Assembly: GCA_965262395.1 (NCBI GenBank)
Contig: OZ253531.1
Coordinates: 1,612,001 to 1,676,000, forward strand
DNA length: 64,000 bases
Source: CBDHFF01 sp965262395
GTDB taxonomy: Bacteria; Pseudomonadota; Alphaproteobacteria; Rickettsiales; Anaplasmataceae
Direction of reading: 5' to 3'
Both the position numbers and the translations under genes were made by a program. Shown piece after piece: positions 8,284 to 18,528 of this stretch. The number at the start of each line of letters is the position of its first letter. Position 1 is the stretch's first letter. The notes beneath the pieces are model-generated. The model saw only the letters and a program-made list of their open reading frames with translations, searched no databases and was not told the origin of the DNA.

Positions 8284-9987
8284 TCACGAGATGAATTTGT
8301 CAAAAAGTGTACTAATACAATCATTACTTAGACTAGTACCTATCTTTTCCAACACAGAACGATGATAATCAATGAGCCAAGACCTCTCCTCTGATGAAAG
8401 TAAATCAAAAATGATCATGTTATAATCAATTGGCGCACAAGTTAAAGTTTCAAAACACAAATAGCCCTTATGTATTCCGTGCTCCTTAACATACATAAGA
8501 TTCTCTATACGAATCCCATATTCCCCATCTTTGTAATATCCTGGTTCATTGGAAAGAACCATACCCTGCTTTAGAGATACTTGAAAATTACATCTAGTAC
8601 TAATAGATTGTGGCCCTTCATGCACACCAAGAAAACTACCAACACCGTGGCCAGTTCCATGCTTGTAATCCAATCCTGCCTCCCACAGATATTGCCGTGC
8701 CAGCACATCAAGCTGCACCCCCGTGGTGCCCATAGGAAAGACAGCCCTAGATAATGCAATCATCCCCTTAAGCACTAAGGTAAAATTTATTTTCTGCTCC
8801 TTGGTGGCCGAACCTATCATTACCGTCCTAGTAATATCTGTAGTCCCGAAATTATATTGCCCTCCAGAGTCACATAAATATATACCGTTTCCGGTGATCT
8901 CTAAATCCGTCTCCGAAGTTGGAGAGTAATGTATAATTGCCCCATTGGCATTAAAAGAAGAGATCGTATCAAAACTAGGCTCAACGAATTCTTTGCTCTC
9001 TTTTCTGAATTCTAACAGACGTTCACGAGCAGAAATTTCACTAATACTAGTATCATTATTAGAAAGCCAGAATAAAAACTGAGTTACCGCTATGCCATCT
9101 AGTATGTGAGACTTCTTCATCCCATGAATTTCTTCACGATTCTTACAGGCTCGCAACAATGGTAACTTTGACTTACAATCAATCATTTTCTCACTACCTA
9201 TTAAAATAGCAAGTGCTACAGAAATGGCCGTACGATCCACTATAATTGTGGAAACTGCATCTAGAAATTCCCTAAATTCATTAATATTATATAACTCTAT
9301 ATTAGGTTCCAGTGCATCAGCAGAATTCAACTCAAAATCATGTAAGAATGCCTTGATTTGTCCATCATTAGAAACTAAGGCGTAACCTAAAACCAAGGGA
9401 TTATTCCTCACTACACCCACTGCCCTAATGTTTAACAGCCAACATATATCCTCTGGTGATGTTAATAATAGATATGCTGCATTATCATCATCTAAAAATA
9501 ACTTCTTACACTTACTAACACTGCTTTCTCCAGCATATTTGTAAGTAAATACTTTCTGCATTGATATTGTAGGTCGCTTTACACCCCACAATTCATCTAC
9601 AGGATTAACATCTAACACCACAAGATCATATTTTGCATATAATTTCATATTACTTTCTAAGTGCACATTAGGGTCATAGCCAATACGACATTGAGTGAAA
9701 TTTTCCTCTATCCATTGATGAGGCCGCTTATCTGCAATATTACAAACATGATAACTGTCCGATAATTGTTGTTTTGCCTGCAGAATATATCGAGAATCAG
9801 TAAAGAAAATCAGCCTATCTTGGCAAACTATCAAAAAGGCATATGAGCCACTAAATCCACTAATGAACTCAATTCTTTTGGCATGCTCGCCAATATACTC
9901 ACAGAAATATTCATCATTATTCGGAATCAACAAAACATCTAGGCCAAGCTCTTTGACCTTCTGTTGCAATTTTTCTATTTTTTTCAT
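8284..9987 (-). CDS. pepP: Xaa-Pro aminopeptidase (M24B family)
   Basis: Metallopeptidase that removes N-terminal residues preceding proline; cytosolic. The 567-residue length with two creatinase-like N-terminal domains followed by the pita-bread catalytic domain matches the long, eukaryote-like aminopeptidase P branch. Metal-binding residues are visible in order: two Asp in CDSGGQYNFGTTDITRT, His in GTGHGVGSFLGVHEGP, Glu in LSNEPGYYKDG and Glu in YGIRIENL. The start is ATG 9987 with AAGG upstream. It is separated from hemJ by about 107 bp and has its own long leader region. Confidence 0.92.
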   Translation of the reverse strand: MKKIEKLQQKVKELGLDVLLIPNNDEYFCEYIGEHAKRIEFISGFSGSYAFLIVCQDRLIFFTDSRYILQAKQQLSDSYHVCNIADKRPHQWIEENFTQCRIGYDPNVHLESNMKLYAKYDLVVLDVNPVDELWGVKRPTISMQKVFTYKYAGESSVSKCKKLFLDDDNAAYLLLTSPEDICWLLNIRAVGVVRNNPLVLGYALVSNDGQIKAFLHDFELNSADALEPNIELYNINEFREFLDAVSTIIVDRTAISVALAILIGSEKMIDCKSKLPLLRACKNREEIHGMKKSHILDGIAVTQFLFWLSNNDTSISEISARERLLEFRKESKEFVEPSFDTISSFNANGAIIHYSPTSETDLEITGNGIYLCDSGGQYNFGTTDITRTVMIGSATKEQKINFTLVLKGMIALSRAVFPMGTTGVQLDVLARQYLWEAGLDYKHGTGHGVGSFLGVHEGPQSISTRCNFQVSLKQGMVLSNEPGYYKDGEYGIRIENLMYVKEHGIHKGYLCFETLTCAPIDYNMIIFDLLSSEERSWLIDYHRSVLEKIGTSLSNDCISTLFDKFIS

Positions 9988-10374
9988 CAGATACCTTATT
10001 CCATAGGCATAAAACCTAGCACAAAGATAAAGGTAATTCTATATCTAGATATAGTAGATTCATAAATATAAATTGATAATCAATTTGATCAATATAATGT
10101 ATGTTATACAAGCATAATATTGGCGATAATCACTCATTAATATCACGATTGCTCTGACTAATTATCTAAAATATTCACAACGCGTAATATAAAACTGACG
10201 TTGCGACTTTCATCACACATATAAAAATCTGGACAATTATATACTTACTATTTTACCACAACAGAATAGAGGAACAATTATATTACATATTATTATTGCT
10301 AGAACAATGCATTGCACTACAATCCCTGAATCAGCATCACCCTACATAACTCGCCCTATTATATTCCTTGAGAT
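9988..10374. other. AT-rich upstream region of the aminopeptidase gene
   Basis: Nearly 400 bases with no open frame worth calling. It likely contains the minus-strand promoter for the aminopeptidase near its left end. No clear repeats or RNA gene. Confidence 0.4.
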
Positions 10375-10542
10375 GATTCATATGATCAATCCAGTGAAAT
10401 CAAAGAGAAGATGCATCTTGATAATTTCAGTAGGAGAAATCTCCTTGCCAAGAAGAGAGAAGACAGTTCCTGTGTAGCCTATGCAGTCAAGGATAAACCG
10501 CCATGGTGCAAAACGCATGACTGCAGATTAGCAATAAAATAA
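10375..10542 (+). pseudogene. possible gene remnant, about 55 codons
   Basis: A plus-strand frame stays open for about 55 codons with protein-like composition: a basic helical stretch (FSRRNLLAKKRED) and then a Cys-rich end (PPWCKTHDCRLAIK) before TAA at 10540. There is no plausible start for the full frame; an internal ATG at 10411 would give 43 residues. I do not recognise it; it may be the tail of a decayed gene. Confidence 0.2.
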
Positions 10543-10561
10543 ATAGCTCTCTCAGCAATTA

Positions 10562-11062
10562 CTATCTTCTACCAACAGATGGATAACAATGAAATAATAC
10601 ATAAATATTATCATTATCATACCAGTAAGAAATCTCATAACTATAACCATCTTCCTGCACAATACCCTGTACCGCAGCATCAACACGCACTTCAGGTGTA
10701 AATACACTGACTCCAGGATTATTTCTTGCACTTCCCCAACGTCTAAGCATATTGCCTAATGAAACATTAGCAGCAATATGAGCTTTTTGAGGATAAAAGT
10801 AGGAGAACGCATCATTAGGGCCATAATTATGGCCAACTTGAGTCCCTGCATTATTTCTTGGTTGTATACCTATTGATCTACAGTAGGCATACATAGCCCT
10901 ATCATGCTTAGCTTGGAATACAACCTCCAGGTAAACATAAAAATTCTTAGTAAGGCGAGCACGTCCACCATACCTTTGATGGGGATTATTGAAGGTTAAA
11001 GGAAAATTTCCCATATAATAGGTAGCATTACCCAAATTTTGCAGATCTCTTGGTACAGGCAT
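10562..11062 (-). CDS. hypothetical protein
   Basis: A 166-residue protein from ATG 11062, preceded by GGAA. A TTG ten codons upstream is an alternative start but less likely. The sequence is rich in Tyr, Asn and Arg, with an aromatic C-terminus that alternates Tyr, Ser and Asp residues (YSYEISYWYDNDN), suggesting a compact beta-rich fold. No signal peptide, membrane helix or known motif is visible. It stands alone in a gene-poor region beside remnants, so it may be recently acquired or decaying, though its frame is intact. Family not recognised. Confidence 0.5.
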   Translation of the reverse strand: MPVPRDLQNLGNATYYMGNFPLTFNNPHQRYGGRARLTKNFYVYLEVVFQAKHDRAMYAYCRSIGIQPRNNAGTQVGHNYGPNDAFSYFYPQKAHIAANVSLGNMLRRWGSARNNPGVSVFTPEVRVDAAVQGIVQEDGYSYEISYWYDNDNIYVLFHCYPSVGRR

Positions 11063-11162
11063 AATGAAAATTCCAAAATAACAATCACACAATTAACATA
11101 TGCCATAGAACAATCGATAAAACAAGATAATAATTTTTGCTTAATCCTTCATATCTCTTGTT

Positions 11163-11656
11163 CTATAAGCCTCGCCCAAATTTATAGGGTTTTTTGATAA
11201 TCTTTGACTTGATATAGGCATACTTATTACTAATTTTATGTAATTTCAGTAGAAATATCTTGCCACTTTCTGTACGCATTCCCATTATGACATCAGCCAA
11301 CTCAGCCAACTCAGCCAACTCAGCCAACTCAGCCAACTCAGCCAACTCAGCCAACTCAGCCAACTCAGCCAACTCAGCCAACTCAGCCAACTTTATAGCA
11401 TTTAATTGCTGTAAATGTTACAGTTTTTTATTGCCATGAAATTACAAACATCATTTCTAGTTTTTGCATTGAGGATAATTATATACCTGAAATCATTATT
11501 AGCTGATTTTTTTTGAGAGCCAGCTGTAACCCAAAATAGAACATCAAATGGACCAACAAAAGTTGAAATAGACGATATATTTCCTGAATTCAATAACCCT
11601 GGATCAATAGATCTCTCCTTTCGAACCAGAAAAAAGGTCTCGAGCAATTTTCTCAA
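11163..11656 (-). pseudogene. possible broken gene spanning the 9-bp array
   Basis: Two minus-strand frames abut here. The upstream one (11402-11656, 84 codons, only a TTG start) has protein-like content such as GPFDVLFWVTAGSQKK; the downstream one reads through the Leu-Ala-Glu repeat and ends with a basic tail (KKPYKFGRGL). They are in different frames and separated by stops. I read this as remains of one gene disrupted by repeat expansion or decay, but neither half is recognised and both could be chance frames. Confidence 0.25.
11292..11392. repeat. 9-bp microsatellite-like array, about 11 copies
   Basis: The unit actcagcca is repeated about eleven times without interruption. On the minus strand it can be read as a Leu-Ala-Glu tripeptide repeat that continues into about 40 sensible-looking codons (to 11163), but there is no ATG start and the reading frame upstream is interrupted. 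It may be an expanded repeat within a broken gene. Confidence 0.9.
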
Positions 11657-12831
11657 TCTGATTCTGATATAACATCATACAACAACACTCAATTAGTTCA
11701 AAGTAATTACACGACACCTATACAGGAACATCCCGAACAATCAGCACCATCGTTGCGTTGCAAATAAAATCATTATCGGAATGGCCACAACCCCTCATCA
11801 ACTCCAAGCGCTCACTCCAAGATAAAGATGATTGAGCAATCAACAAGGCTGATTTGCGTAATAAATTTATGCTCATCAGGCCATTAACAATGTCATATTT
11901 AGCGTTTACAGCAGTCGTATATCAAAATATCTATCTACAAATTTATTGTCCTCGTATATCAAAATATTTATCTACAGATTTATTGTCCTCTTCTATTAAA
12001 ACCCATTGTTTCTTTGTTCTCTATTACCCTCAATACCACTAATAATATAGCTATTACTATCTCATTTACAAGCAAATGAGCGACTTCATTGAATATATCT
12101 TACTATAGACGTTTCAGTATGCTTTTTAAATATCTTCAACTGAAGATGATTGCTATTTATCATAGCAATCCGCAGCAATTATCCTATAAAATTACCTATC
12201 TTTAATTTCCTAGAAAAGTCTTCTTATTCTTCTATTACAAAAATATATCTCTAATAAAAATAATATTCTCACTGCTCTTTTTCCTTTGATTCCTTTAAGA
12301 TATTTTTTAGATAAATCATAGATATTCAGAAGTGCTTTTTGCCACTACATCTATATTTTAGATGTAGGTATTTCTTTATCCTTGATGTTACTTAAAAGTA
12401 CAACTTTCCTGAGTCAGCATATTTTTTGTTTTTTATCGTCTTTATACTCCTATAGAAATCATCTGTTAGAAGTATCTTTATACTTAAAATAATAAATCTC
12501 TCTTTCTGCCGGAATCCACAACCTTAGCACTATAGTACTCATATTTTTCTGGAAGATTTATTCTTTGATATAGGGTATTAATTATATTAATCATAAAGAT
12601 ATTTCTTATATAGCGAGAAAACATACCTCCCCTATTTATCTTAAAAAACCTCTTAAATTATATGGAAATTTACTAGACAAAATTCAACTTGTTACAGCGT
12701 AAAAAGACTTATATATAAAGGACTGGTAAATCCTACTGAGTGCATCAATTATCAATTATAATTTTCAACGTACGAAGCTTCTTCATTAATAATTCACTTA
12801 TGTATTATAGTGGATTAGTTAAAGTCTGAAA
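11657..12831. other. gene-poor AT-rich region with a small duplication
   Basis: About 1.2 kb without a supported gene. A 37-bp unit beginning tcgtatatcaaaatat occurs twice in tandem at 11915-11990. The rest is AT-rich sequence with short broken frames; it looks like eroded DNA. I see no RNA gene until the tRNA at 12832. Confidence 0.5.
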
Positions 12832-12908
12832 TGGTAGCGGGAAAGGGACTCGAACCCCTGACATGCAGATTATGATCCTGCCGCTCTAACCACCTGAGCT
12901 ACCCCGCC
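12832..12908 (-). tRNA. tRNA-Met (CAT)
   Basis: The minus strand folds as a full tRNA: acceptor GGCGGGG pairing with TCCCGCT, D-arm GCTCAGGTGGTTAGAGC, anticodon loop ATCATAA with anticodon CAT, T-loop GGTTCGAGTCC, and an encoded 3' CCA. The CAT anticodon is shared by elongator Met, initiator Met and lysidine-modified Ile tRNAs. The first pair is G-U rather than the unpaired C-A of initiators, so elongator Met is most likely; tRNA-Ile2 is not excluded. Confidence 0.9.
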
Positions 12909-13003
12909 TCCTAAAACAAACCAAGCATTGATTGCAGCCAATACATAATTCAACCAACAACAAAACCGAAGATCAAGAAAATTTAGCCAAACAAAATAAT
13001 TTC

Positions 13004-13570
13004 TTACTCCCCATTCTCTGCTTCAGCTATTTCTATCGCTGTCGCTTCTTCTCTTTCTTGTGCCTTACTCTTTCTTTTCTCTGGTTTTTCAGGAACTTCT
13101 ATAGATGCTGGTTCAACTATCTCATTAACATTAACAATAGAACATTTAATAGTAACAGAGGTATCCGCATGCGGAGATATAGTTAACTCATAATCACCTG
13201 CAAATTTTATCGGTTCTTGCAAGACTATATCAGTATATTTTATATTATACCCTCTATCTCCAAGCTCCTTGGCCAAACGTCTTTTAGTGATGGAACCAAA
13301 TAATTTACCATCATCAGCAACATTTTCTTTAAGTATCAGAATCACACCTTCTAACCTTGCGATAGATTCTTTAGCTTCATTAATCCGAAGTTTTTCTTTA
13401 GTTAACAATTCATCTCTATATAACTCAACTTTCTTTCTATTTTCTGCAGTAGCATATACAGCTATCTTCTTACGAACTAGAAGATTTCTAGCATAACCAC
13501 GATTAACTTCAACTTCATCACAAACTTTACCAAGCTTAGCAAAGTTCTCTTGTAATATTACGCGCACCAT
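13004..13570 (-). CDS. rplI: 50S ribosomal protein L9
   Basis: A 188-residue L9: the N-terminal rRNA-binding domain begins MVRVILQENFAKLGKVCDEV and includes GYARNLLVRKKIAVYAT; a long helix links it to the C-terminal domain with KLFGSITKRRLAKEL. GGAG precedes the ATG at good spacing. The C-terminus carries an extra charged Glu/Lys/Ala tail of about 30 residues beyond the usual end. It is the last gene of the rpsF-rpsR-rplI group. Confidence 0.96.
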   Translation of the reverse strand: MVRVILQENFAKLGKVCDEVEVNRGYARNLLVRKKIAVYATAENRKKVELYRDELLTKEKLRINEAKESIARLEGVILILKENVADDGKLFGSITKRRLAKELGDRGYNIKYTDIVLQEPIKFAGDYELTISPHADTSVTIKCSIVNVNEIVEPASIEVPEKPEKRKSKAQEREEATAIEIAEAENGE

Positions 13571-13584
13571 ATCTCAGCTCCAAT

Positions 13585-13863
13585 TCAAAACTTTTTAACA
13601 TAATACATAAGACCAAGGGTACGAGCCTGCCTTATACTTTTCTTAATTAAACGTTGCTTTTTCATACTAGTACCTGTGATACGAGCTGGCGTCATCTTAC
13701 CTTCATCAGAGCAAAAATGCTTCAACAATCCAATGTTCTTATAGGTTATTTCCTTCGCATCACATAAATCAGCCGGAGACTCTCTTCTTCTAGAGTACGA
13801 TGGCTTATAACTAGCTCTAGCAGTATTAACTGATCTACCGCTATCATTACTACTATTATTCAT
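13585..13863 (-). CDS. rpsR: 30S ribosomal protein S18
   Basis: S18 of the small-subunit platform. Visible: Cys-Asp-Ala-Lys segment, ITYKNIGLLKHFCSDEGKM, and the basic end PARITGTSMKKQRLIKKSIRQ. I chose the ATG at 13863 because GAGGG lies just upstream; an ATG four codons earlier (13875) has no such site. With this start the gene overlaps the end of rpsF by eight bases, consistent with translational coupling. Confidence 0.95.
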   Translation of the reverse strand: MNNSSNDSGRSVNTARASYKPSYSRRRESPADLCDAKEITYKNIGLLKHFCSDEGKMTPARITGTSMKKQRLIKKSIRQARTLGLMYYVKKF

Positions 13864-14254
13864 ATCTACCCTCATTTTTTGCTTTTTGTATTTGATAATC
13901 TTTCAGCAAATGACTATCACCTTCAGGAACATCTTTAACTGAAATTATTCTATAACATATAACATGTTCACTTAAATTCAAATATCTATCTAACATCTTC
14001 ATAGGTCCACTTTGAGATTTTATATAAAACACAATATAGTGGCATTTTTTTCTCTGATCTCTACTACACTTATAAGTTCGGGGCCCACAATTTTCTACTT
14101 TAACTAGCTCATATGTCCCGCCGCTCTCATCTTTCTTTAGAGCAGAATCTACCATCGACACATATCCTGCAACCATCTCTTCATCAAGTGTATTCTTTAT
14201 TACAACACAGGATTCATAATAATGAGAATCTTCAGGGTCACGCTTAAAACGCAT
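13856..14254 (-). CDS. rpsF: 30S ribosomal protein S6
   Basis: S6, which binds S18 on the 30S platform. Seen: HYYESCVVIKNTLDEE, the central VENCGPRTYKCSRDQRK loop, HYIVFYIKS, and the EHVICYRIISV strand. The ATG at 14254 is used; a GTG at 14266 would add four residues. Order rpsF-rpsR-rplI on the minus strand is the classical bacterial arrangement. Confidence 0.94.
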   Translation of the reverse strand: MRFKRDPEDSHYYESCVVIKNTLDEEMVAGYVSMVDSALKKDESGGTYELVKVENCGPRTYKCSRDQRKKCHYIVFYIKSQSGPMKMLDRYLNLSEHVICYRIISVKDVPEGDSHLLKDYQIQKAKNEGRYE

Positions 14255-14366
14255 AAATTGTACCACAGAAATTTAAACTTGTTTCAATATATAGCAGTAA
14301 ACGCTATAAATCAAGTATTTTTTATTATAAAAACTATGACAATTATCACGCTATCATTTTTACATC

Positions 14367-17300
14367 TTAAGTCACAACAATATTAGAAACTCCATCTAAG
14401 CATCTAATTCCTTGTAAACACCTATTGCCTAATGAATATAACCCAGGTAATTCTATAGTAATTACTTTACTTTCGTCTGAGGTTAGCGCTTTAAGCATAA
14501 CTTTATTAGAACCAGAAAGATCATTGCGAATCAGCAAGCTATGCAACTTATCCAACTCAACAATATTGGAAAGTTCAATGCATAAAGTATAATTAGCTGC
14601 GGTCACATGTTTGAGATCTGAAATTCCTTTACCGAATAGTCTGAGTCCACTTTCATCCTTTTTGATTGATACATCAAACAACAACAGTGCTCCTTCTACT
14701 AACTCATCTTTATGTTCATCAATGAGGCCTTGATCATATATTGTTATATCCACTAGATTTGAAGTATCAGATATTGATATAACCGCAAATATACCTCTTG
14801 GGGTAGAGCTAATACGAATCTTCACCACAGCACCGGCAATTTTTGCATGCTTATGATCAGAATTAGATACATCCTTAATACTTGAAACACCCATAGCAGG
14901 CAATAGTATGGAATATTCATCCAGTGGATGTCCTGTTAAATAGAAACCAATAGCACTATATTCATTGGCTAGAATCTCTTTTGATGACCAAGCATTGGCA
15001 TCTTCTAGTTTTGGAAGAAATTTTTCTCCACTATATCCACAAGAAAAAATATCAAGTTGATTGCTAATTTTCTCGCTATGCAATACGGCATTGAACTTTG
15101 CTAACTCCTCAACGTTTTTATATAACTGCTTAGAATTTGGATATATTGAATTAAAAGCCCCTGATAAAGCAAGGCATTCTAAAGATTTTTTATTAATTAC
15201 AGATGGATCCATTCGCTCTAAAAAACTCCAAATATCCTTAAATGCACCATTTTCTCGACGCTCTTTAACAATTCTTTCAGCAACATTCATGCCGATATTC
15301 TTCAACGCCATTAATGAGTATCTAATTGATTCACTCTCTATCTTAAACAATACATCTGATTCATTAATATCAGGAGAAAGAATGGTAATCTTAGCCGCCT
15401 TTATCTCGTGACAGAACATATACAACTTATCTGTATTATTAATATCCATATTTAAGGATACAATGAAGAATTCTATAAGATAATTAGCTTTTAAATACGC
15501 TGTCTGATAGGAGATGATTGCATAGGCAGTTGCATGAGATTTATTAAATCCATATCCAGCAAATTTGGCCACAAGATCAAATATATATACAGCCTGTTCT
15601 TTTGAAACATTGTTCTTTAATGCTCCTGTGACAAATCTATCTCGTTGCTTATCCATCTCTTCCTTAATCTTTTTACCCATAGCACGACGCAGCAGATCTG
15701 CTTCTCCAAGACTATATCCAGACATAGTTCTGGCAATCTGCATAACTTGTTCTTGATAGATTATTACTCCAAAGGTTTCTTTTAATATTTCCTCAAGCAT
15801 TGGGTGTAAATAATCTGGACTCTCCTTACCATGTTTACAAGCAACATATTTAGGGATATTTTCCATTGGCCCTGGACGATATAATGATATAAGCGCAATT
15901 ATCTCTTCTATGTTGTCTGGTTTTAATTTACATAAAGCATCTTGCATCCCAGCACTCTCTAACTGGAACACTCCAAAAGAATCACCTTTGGATAACATCT
16001 GATATGTAACACTATCATTGAAAAGTGTATTGCTAATTTCAAAATCTGCAACTCTCTTTCTAATTAATTTACATATTTGATCAATCAAAGTTAAAGTCTT
16101 TAAACCTAAAAAATCAAACTTAACTAACCCTGACATCTCAACATATTTCATAGTATATTGGGTTATAGGAATATTTGATTTTATATCATAGCAGATCGGT
16201 ATAAGTTTCTTGATTGGCTCATGACTGATTACTATACCAGCCGCATGCACAGACGCATGTCGATATAATCCCTCTAATTTTAAACCAACATCAAGCAAAA
16301 CCTGCATCTCTCCGTTTTCCCTTCTCTCTCTTTGCAGGGCATCATTAAGCTTGATTGCCTCGGTTAAAGTAACTGGCTTTGCAGGGTTGTTAGGAATCAT
16401 TTTGCATATTTTATCCACAACAGGGTACGGCATCTGCAGAACTCTACCAACATCTCTAATTACTGCCCTGGGCTGCAATTTTCCAAAAGTAATAATTTGT
16501 GCCACATAATTACTGCCATATTTATCAACTACATATTGTATAACTCTATCCCTATTTTCCTGGCAAAAATCTATATCAAAATCTGGCATTGAAACTCGCT
16601 CTGGATTCAAAAATCTTTCAAAGATTAAACCAAACCTAATTGGATCAACATCCGTAATATATAATACCCATGCAACCAGCGACCCTGCCCCAGAACCACG
16701 CCCTGGCCCAACTGCCACTTCGTTATTTTTGCTCCACTTAATGAAGTCAGATACAATAAGAAAATATCCTGCATATTGCATGCTCAATATTACATCTATT
16801 TCATATTCAAGTCTTTTTACATACTTCTCCCTTATTTGCTTCTTCTCATCTGCGCCCATATCGTTGCTGTAAACACTATTTGCCAATTTTTCTGCCAGCC
16901 CAGAAAAGGCATCTTCACGCAATTTATCTTCTTCCAAAATATCGCCATCCCCAAACTTCGGCAACACTGGATCACGCTTAGGAACCTCTACATTACACCT
17001 TATGGCTATATTCACAGTATTTTCAATAGCCTCTGGCAGATCAGAAAACAACTCCCTCATCTCATATTTACTTTTTAAGTAATGCTCTTCTGTAACTTTT
17101 TTTCTATTTTCTTCTGATAAATATCGCCCCTCTGACACACACAACAACGCATCATGTGCTAAATGCATATCTCGAGTTAAGAAATAAACATCATTAGTGG
17201 CAACTATGGGGATATTTTTCATATAAGCGATATCTATCATTTTTTTTTCAAGCTCACTGTCGTAATCTTGTGAGCATCTTTGTAATTCTATATAAAGTGA

Positions 17301-17765
17301 TTCAGGGAAAATTCTGTGAAGCATTGATATAGCATCAACCTTCTCCCTCATAGATTGAGCCAGTATACCATTGACCGAACCGCCTGTTAATACTATTAAA
17401 CCTGCGCTACATTCTGTAAGATCTGCAATTGTAATATATTTAGATTCATGTTGAATATTATTGATAAACGATCTATTGGTTAAATCAAGTAGATTACTAT
17501 ATCCTCCCTGATCCTTGGCCAAGATCAAAATTTCGGCAGGAGGGCATTTATCACTATATTTAATTATTATGGAAATCCCGATTATAGGCTTGATTCCCTT
17601 ATTTATAGCTGTTTGAGAAAACTCCAAAGAACCATATAAATTACTACTATCAGTTAGCGCCACTGCTACTGCAGAAGTCTGAACACACTTATCAATTAGC
17701 TTATGTATTTTTATCGCACCTTCCAGCAATGAATAGTCACTACGAACTCTTAAATGCACAAACAT
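14367..17765 (-). CDS. dnaE: DNA polymerase III alpha subunit
   Basis: Replicative polymerase catalytic subunit, 1132 residues, usual length. The N-terminus is a PHP domain (FVHLRVRSDYSLLEGAI). The polymerase core shows GPGRGSGAGSLVAW and the catalytic aspartates in PDFDIDFCQENR, followed by YVAQIITFGKLQPRA, RHASVHAAGIVIS, LISLYRPGPMENIP, VIIYQEQVMQIA and GYGFNKSHATAYA, then the HhH and OB-fold regions. The start is two bases after the stop of the small membrane gene, which itself follows rsfS by two bases, so the three are likely one transcript. Confidence 0.97.
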   Translation of the reverse strand: MFVHLRVRSDYSLLEGAIKIHKLIDKCVQTSAVAVALTDSSNLYGSLEFSQTAINKGIKPIIGISIIIKYSDKCPPAEILILAKDQGGYSNLLDLTNRSFINNIQHESKYITIADLTECSAGLIVLTGGSVNGILAQSMREKVDAISMLHRIFPESLYIELQRCSQDYDSELEKKMIDIAYMKNIPIVATNDVYFLTRDMHLAHDALLCVSEGRYLSEENRKKVTEEHYLKSKYEMRELFSDLPEAIENTVNIAIRCNVEVPKRDPVLPKFGDGDILEEDKLREDAFSGLAEKLANSVYSNDMGADEKKQIREKYVKRLEYEIDVILSMQYAGYFLIVSDFIKWSKNNEVAVGPGRGSGAGSLVAWVLYITDVDPIRFGLIFERFLNPERVSMPDFDIDFCQENRDRVIQYVVDKYGSNYVAQIITFGKLQPRAVIRDVGRVLQMPYPVVDKICKMIPNNPAKPVTLTEAIKLNDALQRERRENGEMQVLLDVGLKLEGLYRHASVHAAGIVISHEPIKKLIPICYDIKSNIPITQYTMKYVEMSGLVKFDFLGLKTLTLIDQICKLIRKRVADFEISNTLFNDSVTYQMLSKGDSFGVFQLESAGMQDALCKLKPDNIEEIIALISLYRPGPMENIPKYVACKHGKESPDYLHPMLEEILKETFGVIIYQEQVMQIARTMSGYSLGEADLLRRAMGKKIKEEMDKQRDRFVTGALKNNVSKEQAVYIFDLVAKFAGYGFNKSHATAYAIISYQTAYLKANYLIEFFIVSLNMDINNTDKLYMFCHEIKAAKITILSPDINESDVLFKIESESIRYSLMALKNIGMNVAERIVKERRENGAFKDIWSFLERMDPSVINKKSLECLALSGAFNSIYPNSKQLYKNVEELAKFNAVLHSEKISNQLDIFSCGYSGEKFLPKLEDANAWSSKEILANEYSAIGFYLTGHPLDEYSILLPAMGVSSIKDVSNSDHKHAKIAGAVVKIRISSTPRGIFAVISISDTSNLVDITIYDQGLIDEHKDELVEGALLLFDVSIKKDESGLRLFGKGISDLKHVTAANYTLCIELSNIVELDKLHSLLIRNDLSGSNKVMLKALTSDESKVITIELPGLYSLGNRCLQGIRCLDGVSNIVVT

Positions 17766-17767
17766 TG

Positions 17768-18022
17768 CTATGTATCCAATTTTAATAGAGAGCTTTTGAA
17801 AATATAAGATGATAGCGCCTCTTCTTGATTTAGAGAATCGCCACTGAGGATTTTTTCATGCTCTTCATCTGTAAGCACAATATAATTTCCAGTATCACAT
17901 GATATAATTGTATGATCTTCAGGTAAAATATATAGAGAGAAAAATGCAATCATTGCTAGAATCAATGAGGTCATACAGATGATCAGCGGCACAGACGTAA
18001 CGCCATCAAAAACAAACCCCAT
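17768..18022 (-). CDS. small membrane protein of unknown function
   Basis: An 84-residue protein with one strong hydrophobic helix at about residues 11-33 (PLIICMTSLILAMIAFFSLY), then a soluble C-terminal part with several acidic residues. Likely a single-pass inner-membrane protein with a short N-terminal stretch. Family not recognised. Its two-base spacing to both rsfS and dnaE argues that it is translated. Nothing in the sequence indicates its role. Confidence 0.6.
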   Translation of the reverse strand: MGFVFDGVTSVPLIICMTSLILAMIAFFSLYILPEDHTIISCDTGNYIVLTDEEHEKILSGDSLNQEEALSSYIFKSSLLKLDT

Positions 18023-18024
18023 AA

Positions 18025-18354
18025 CTATCTCCGCTTACTTAATAAGTCCTCTAAATTATAATGTTTCCTGGTTTCTTCATCAAAAATATGCAGGATCACA
18101 TCCATAGTTTCTAATATAAACCACTTACTGCCTGTAACGCCGTCAATCCTAGAGACACAGCCATATTTCTTAAGATGAGATGAAAGCTTTTTAACCACAG
18201 CTCTACTATGAACCTCACCATGCGATGTACCAACAATTACAAATGCAGCAAAATAATCTTTTTTCTCAAAATCATATATTATTGTATCCTCAACTTTATT
18301 TAACTCAAGGAATTCTTTAATAATATCAACTAATTCTTTACTGCCATCAATCAT
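18025..18354 (-). CDS. rsfS: ribosomal silencing factor RsfS
   Basis: A 109-residue protein of the RsfS/Iojap family, which binds ribosomal protein L14 and blocks subunit joining. Seen: the DTIIYDFEKKDYFAAFVIVGTSH region, the HSRAVVKKL helix, and WFILETMDVILHIFDEETRKHYNLEDL at the end, all hallmark segments. First gene of the rsfS-orf84-dnaE group. Confidence 0.93.
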   Translation of the reverse strand: MIDGSKELVDIIKEFLELNKVEDTIIYDFEKKDYFAAFVIVGTSHGEVHSRAVVKKLSSHLKKYGCVSRIDGVTGSKWFILETMDVILHIFDEETRKHYNLEDLLSKRR

Positions 18355-18528
18355 TTTATCTTATAATTTTGTAATTCTTATCTTATATACATTATATGTA
18401 AGTACCTCTCAGGTCAAGCAAACACAACACACTGATAATGTATATGTAGAAATTTTATTATATAAACCTTTAAAATCAATTCGTGTCGTACTATATATCT
18501 TGTATAGTCATGAAAATATGGTAATGCC

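Noticed and set aside
11163..11390. A 75-codon frame beginning with a Leu-Ala-Glu repeat as a real coiled-coil gene
   Set aside because: Only a TTG start inside the microsatellite, no ribosome-binding site; kept only as a possible remnant.
12932..13186. Plus-strand open frame opposite rplI
   Set aside because: Antisense of a clear ribosomal protein gene.
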